Part shown: positions 62,942-64,000 of the stretch, piece by piece
How positions within the stretch are numbered: the stretch's first letter is position 1
How the letters are laid out: each line of letters starts with the position of its first letter
NCBI RefSeq assembly: GCF_039538145.1
Contig: NZ_BAABBV010000002.1
Location: 434,001 to 498,000 of the forward strand
Reading direction: 5' to 3'
Source of the DNA: Gryllotalpicola daejeonensis
GTDB taxonomy: Bacteria; Actinomycetota; Actinomycetes; Actinomycetales; Microbacteriaceae
DNA length: 64,000 nt
Made by a program: the position numbers and the translations under genes
The notes under the pieces: model-generated
What the model was told of the DNA's origin: nothing
Seen by the model: the letters and a program-made list of their open reading frames with translations, nothing else
Databases searched by the model: none

Positions 62942-63985
62942 TCAGTGAGTCGCCGGGCCTTCGCTGGAAGTCGCGGAATCGACCAGCGAACGCACGATCT
63001 CGAGTGAGCGCTTGCGCCCCTCGAGCGTGGCCCCCGAGGGCTGCAGCATCAGTTCATCGACGCCTGTCGACTCGAGCAGGGACTCGAGCTGAGCGCGCAC
63101 CACCTCGGGCGTGCCGATCGCCTGGCGTGCGTTGCGGTGAGCGATGAACTCCTCTTCGAGCGGCGAGAACTCGTAGGCAAGCGCCTCGTCGATCGAGATG
63201 GGCGAGGGCTTCTGGCCCTGCCGCATGCGAATGAAGGTGATCGCGCCTGGCAGCATCTCGCGGCGAACGGCTTCGGCCGTGTCGTCCGAGATGACCGAGA
63301 CGGCGACCATCGAGTGCGGCGCCTCCAGGAATCCGCCCTCGCGGAAGGAATCGCGGTAGATCTCGAGCGCGCGCTCCGTGTTCTCTCCCGAGAAGTGGTG
63401 GGCGAACGCGAAGGGCAGGCCGAGCGTTCCCGCGAGCTCCGCCGAGAACCCCGACGAGCCGAGCAGCCAGATCTCGGGGGCGTCACCGAGCCCGGGAACG
63501 GCCAGCAGCTGCGCCATGGGGTTGTTCGGCGACATGCCGTGGAAGAACCCGATCAGATCCATCAGCTCGCGCGGGAACGCGGAGGCGTCGAGCCCCTCCT
63601 GCGTGCGCCGCAGCGCGAACGCCGTCACGCCGTCGGTGCCGGGGGCACGCCCGATGCCGAGGTCGATGCGGTCGCCGTAGAGTGCCCGCAGGGTGCCGAA
63701 CTGCTCTGCGACGACCAGCGGCGAGTGGTTCGGCAGCATGACGCCGCCCGAGCCGACGCGCAGCCGAGACGTCGCGGCCGCGACCGCCCCGATGAGGATC
63801 GCCGGCGACGAGGACGCGATGCCCGGCATGCCGTGGTGCTCGGCGAACCAGTACCGCCCGTAGCCGAGGGCCTCCGCATGCTTCGCGAGCTCGATCGAGC
63901 CGGCGACGGCGTCGGCGTTGGTCTGCCCGAACCCGCGCCAGGCGAGGTCGAGCACATTCAGGGGCACATCAGCGAGCGCAGTCAT
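62942..63985 (-). CDS. LLM-class (luciferase-like) flavin oxidoreductase
   Basis: A 347-residue TIM-barrel enzyme of the bacterial luciferase-like monooxygenase group (FMN- or F420-dependent). The N-terminal strand and RYWFAEHHGMPGIASSSPAIL, the segment RLRVGSGGVMLPNHSPL and DRIDLGIGRAPGTD are typical of the MsnO8/alkanal monooxygenase-like subgroup. The substrate is unknown. ATG 63985 lies 15 bp from the window edge, so its promoter is outside. Confidence 0.9.
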   Translation of the reverse strand: MTALADVPLNVLDLAWRGFGQTNADAVAGSIELAKHAEALGYGRYWFAEHHGMPGIASSSPAILIGAVAAATSRLRVGSGGVMLPNHSPLVVAEQFGTLRALYGDRIDLGIGRAPGTDGVTAFALRRTQEGLDASAFPRELMDLIGFFHGMSPNNPMAQLLAVPGLGDAPEIWLLGSSGFSAELAGTLGLPFAFAHHFSGENTERALEIYRDSFREGGFLEAPHSMVAVSVISDDTAEAVRREMLPGAITFIRMRQGQKPSPISIDEALAYEFSPLEEEFIAHRNARQAIGTPEVVRAQLESLLESTGVDELMLQPSGATLEGRKRSLEIVRSLVDSATSSEGPATH

Positions 63986-64000
63986 CTTTCACGACAACAC

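Overview
The window is about 70% GC and densely coded. It contains a Rv3654c-Rv3659c-like Tad cluster, a topA-tmk-holB run, PASTA-type ponA, GTP-dependent PEP carboxykinase and many GTG starts. Together with very frequent GGATGCC words and hairpin-forming intergenic repeats, this points to an actinobacterium, most likely of the family Microbacteriaceae. The species cannot be named from the sequence alone.

Layout. 1-9.9 kb: edge-truncated ABC ATPase, NUDIX hydrolase, aldehyde dehydrogenase, nicotinamidase, PBP4-type DD-peptidase, CPA1 antiporter, and a PdxA2-like dehydrogenase plus DUF1537 kinase pair with a divergent IclR regulator. 10-23.6 kb: an aromatic meta-cleavage locus with a flavin hydroxylase, a ThDP enzyme, an MHS transporter, a FAH-RraA fusion, a GntR regulator and HpaE, HpaD, HpaH, HpaI and a succinate-semialdehyde dehydrogenase. 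These would take homoprotocatechuate to pyruvate and succinate. 23.8-28.7 kb: a gluconeogenesis block (glpX, a RamB/ScfR-like regulator, pckG). 29-37.2 kb: a second antiporter, then an SDR, an alcohol dehydrogenase, TetR, MFS, MarR and a Baeyer-Villiger monooxygenase, which fits oxidation of an alcohol through a ketone to an ester or lactone.

37.3-41.0 kb is a small decayed integrative element in tRNA-Thr(CGT). It is bounded by a 58-bp direct repeat and holds a 5'-truncated tyrosine integrase, a 5'-truncated Rhs gene with an unrecognised C-terminal tip and a following candidate immunity gene, and a frameshifted membrane-protein gene. 41.1-48 kb carries TetR, a lipoprotein hydrolase, holB, tmk and topA. 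48-51.9 kb is a Tad pilus-like operon with a TadB-TadC fusion and a probable leader. 52-55.8 kb holds acs, a DUF559 protein, RidA and DUF4177. 55.9-62.2 kb holds two paralogous class A PBPs around a metallophosphoesterase, and tRNA-Pro(CGG). The right end has MarR and an LLM flavin oxidoreductase.

The most unusual observations are: (i) the orphan Rhs-tip/immunity pair in the tRNA-Thr element; (ii) four coding sequences whose interdomain linkers or loops look like translated palindromic repeat elements (ThDP enzyme, FAH-RraA, TadB-TadC, metallophosphoesterase); (iii) intergenic palindrome families at gene ends, including a pair bracketing glpX; and (iv) an evenly spaced triple operator (23-bp pitch) between tetR and its MFS gene. 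All functional calls rest on reading motifs and gene order; no database search was run.
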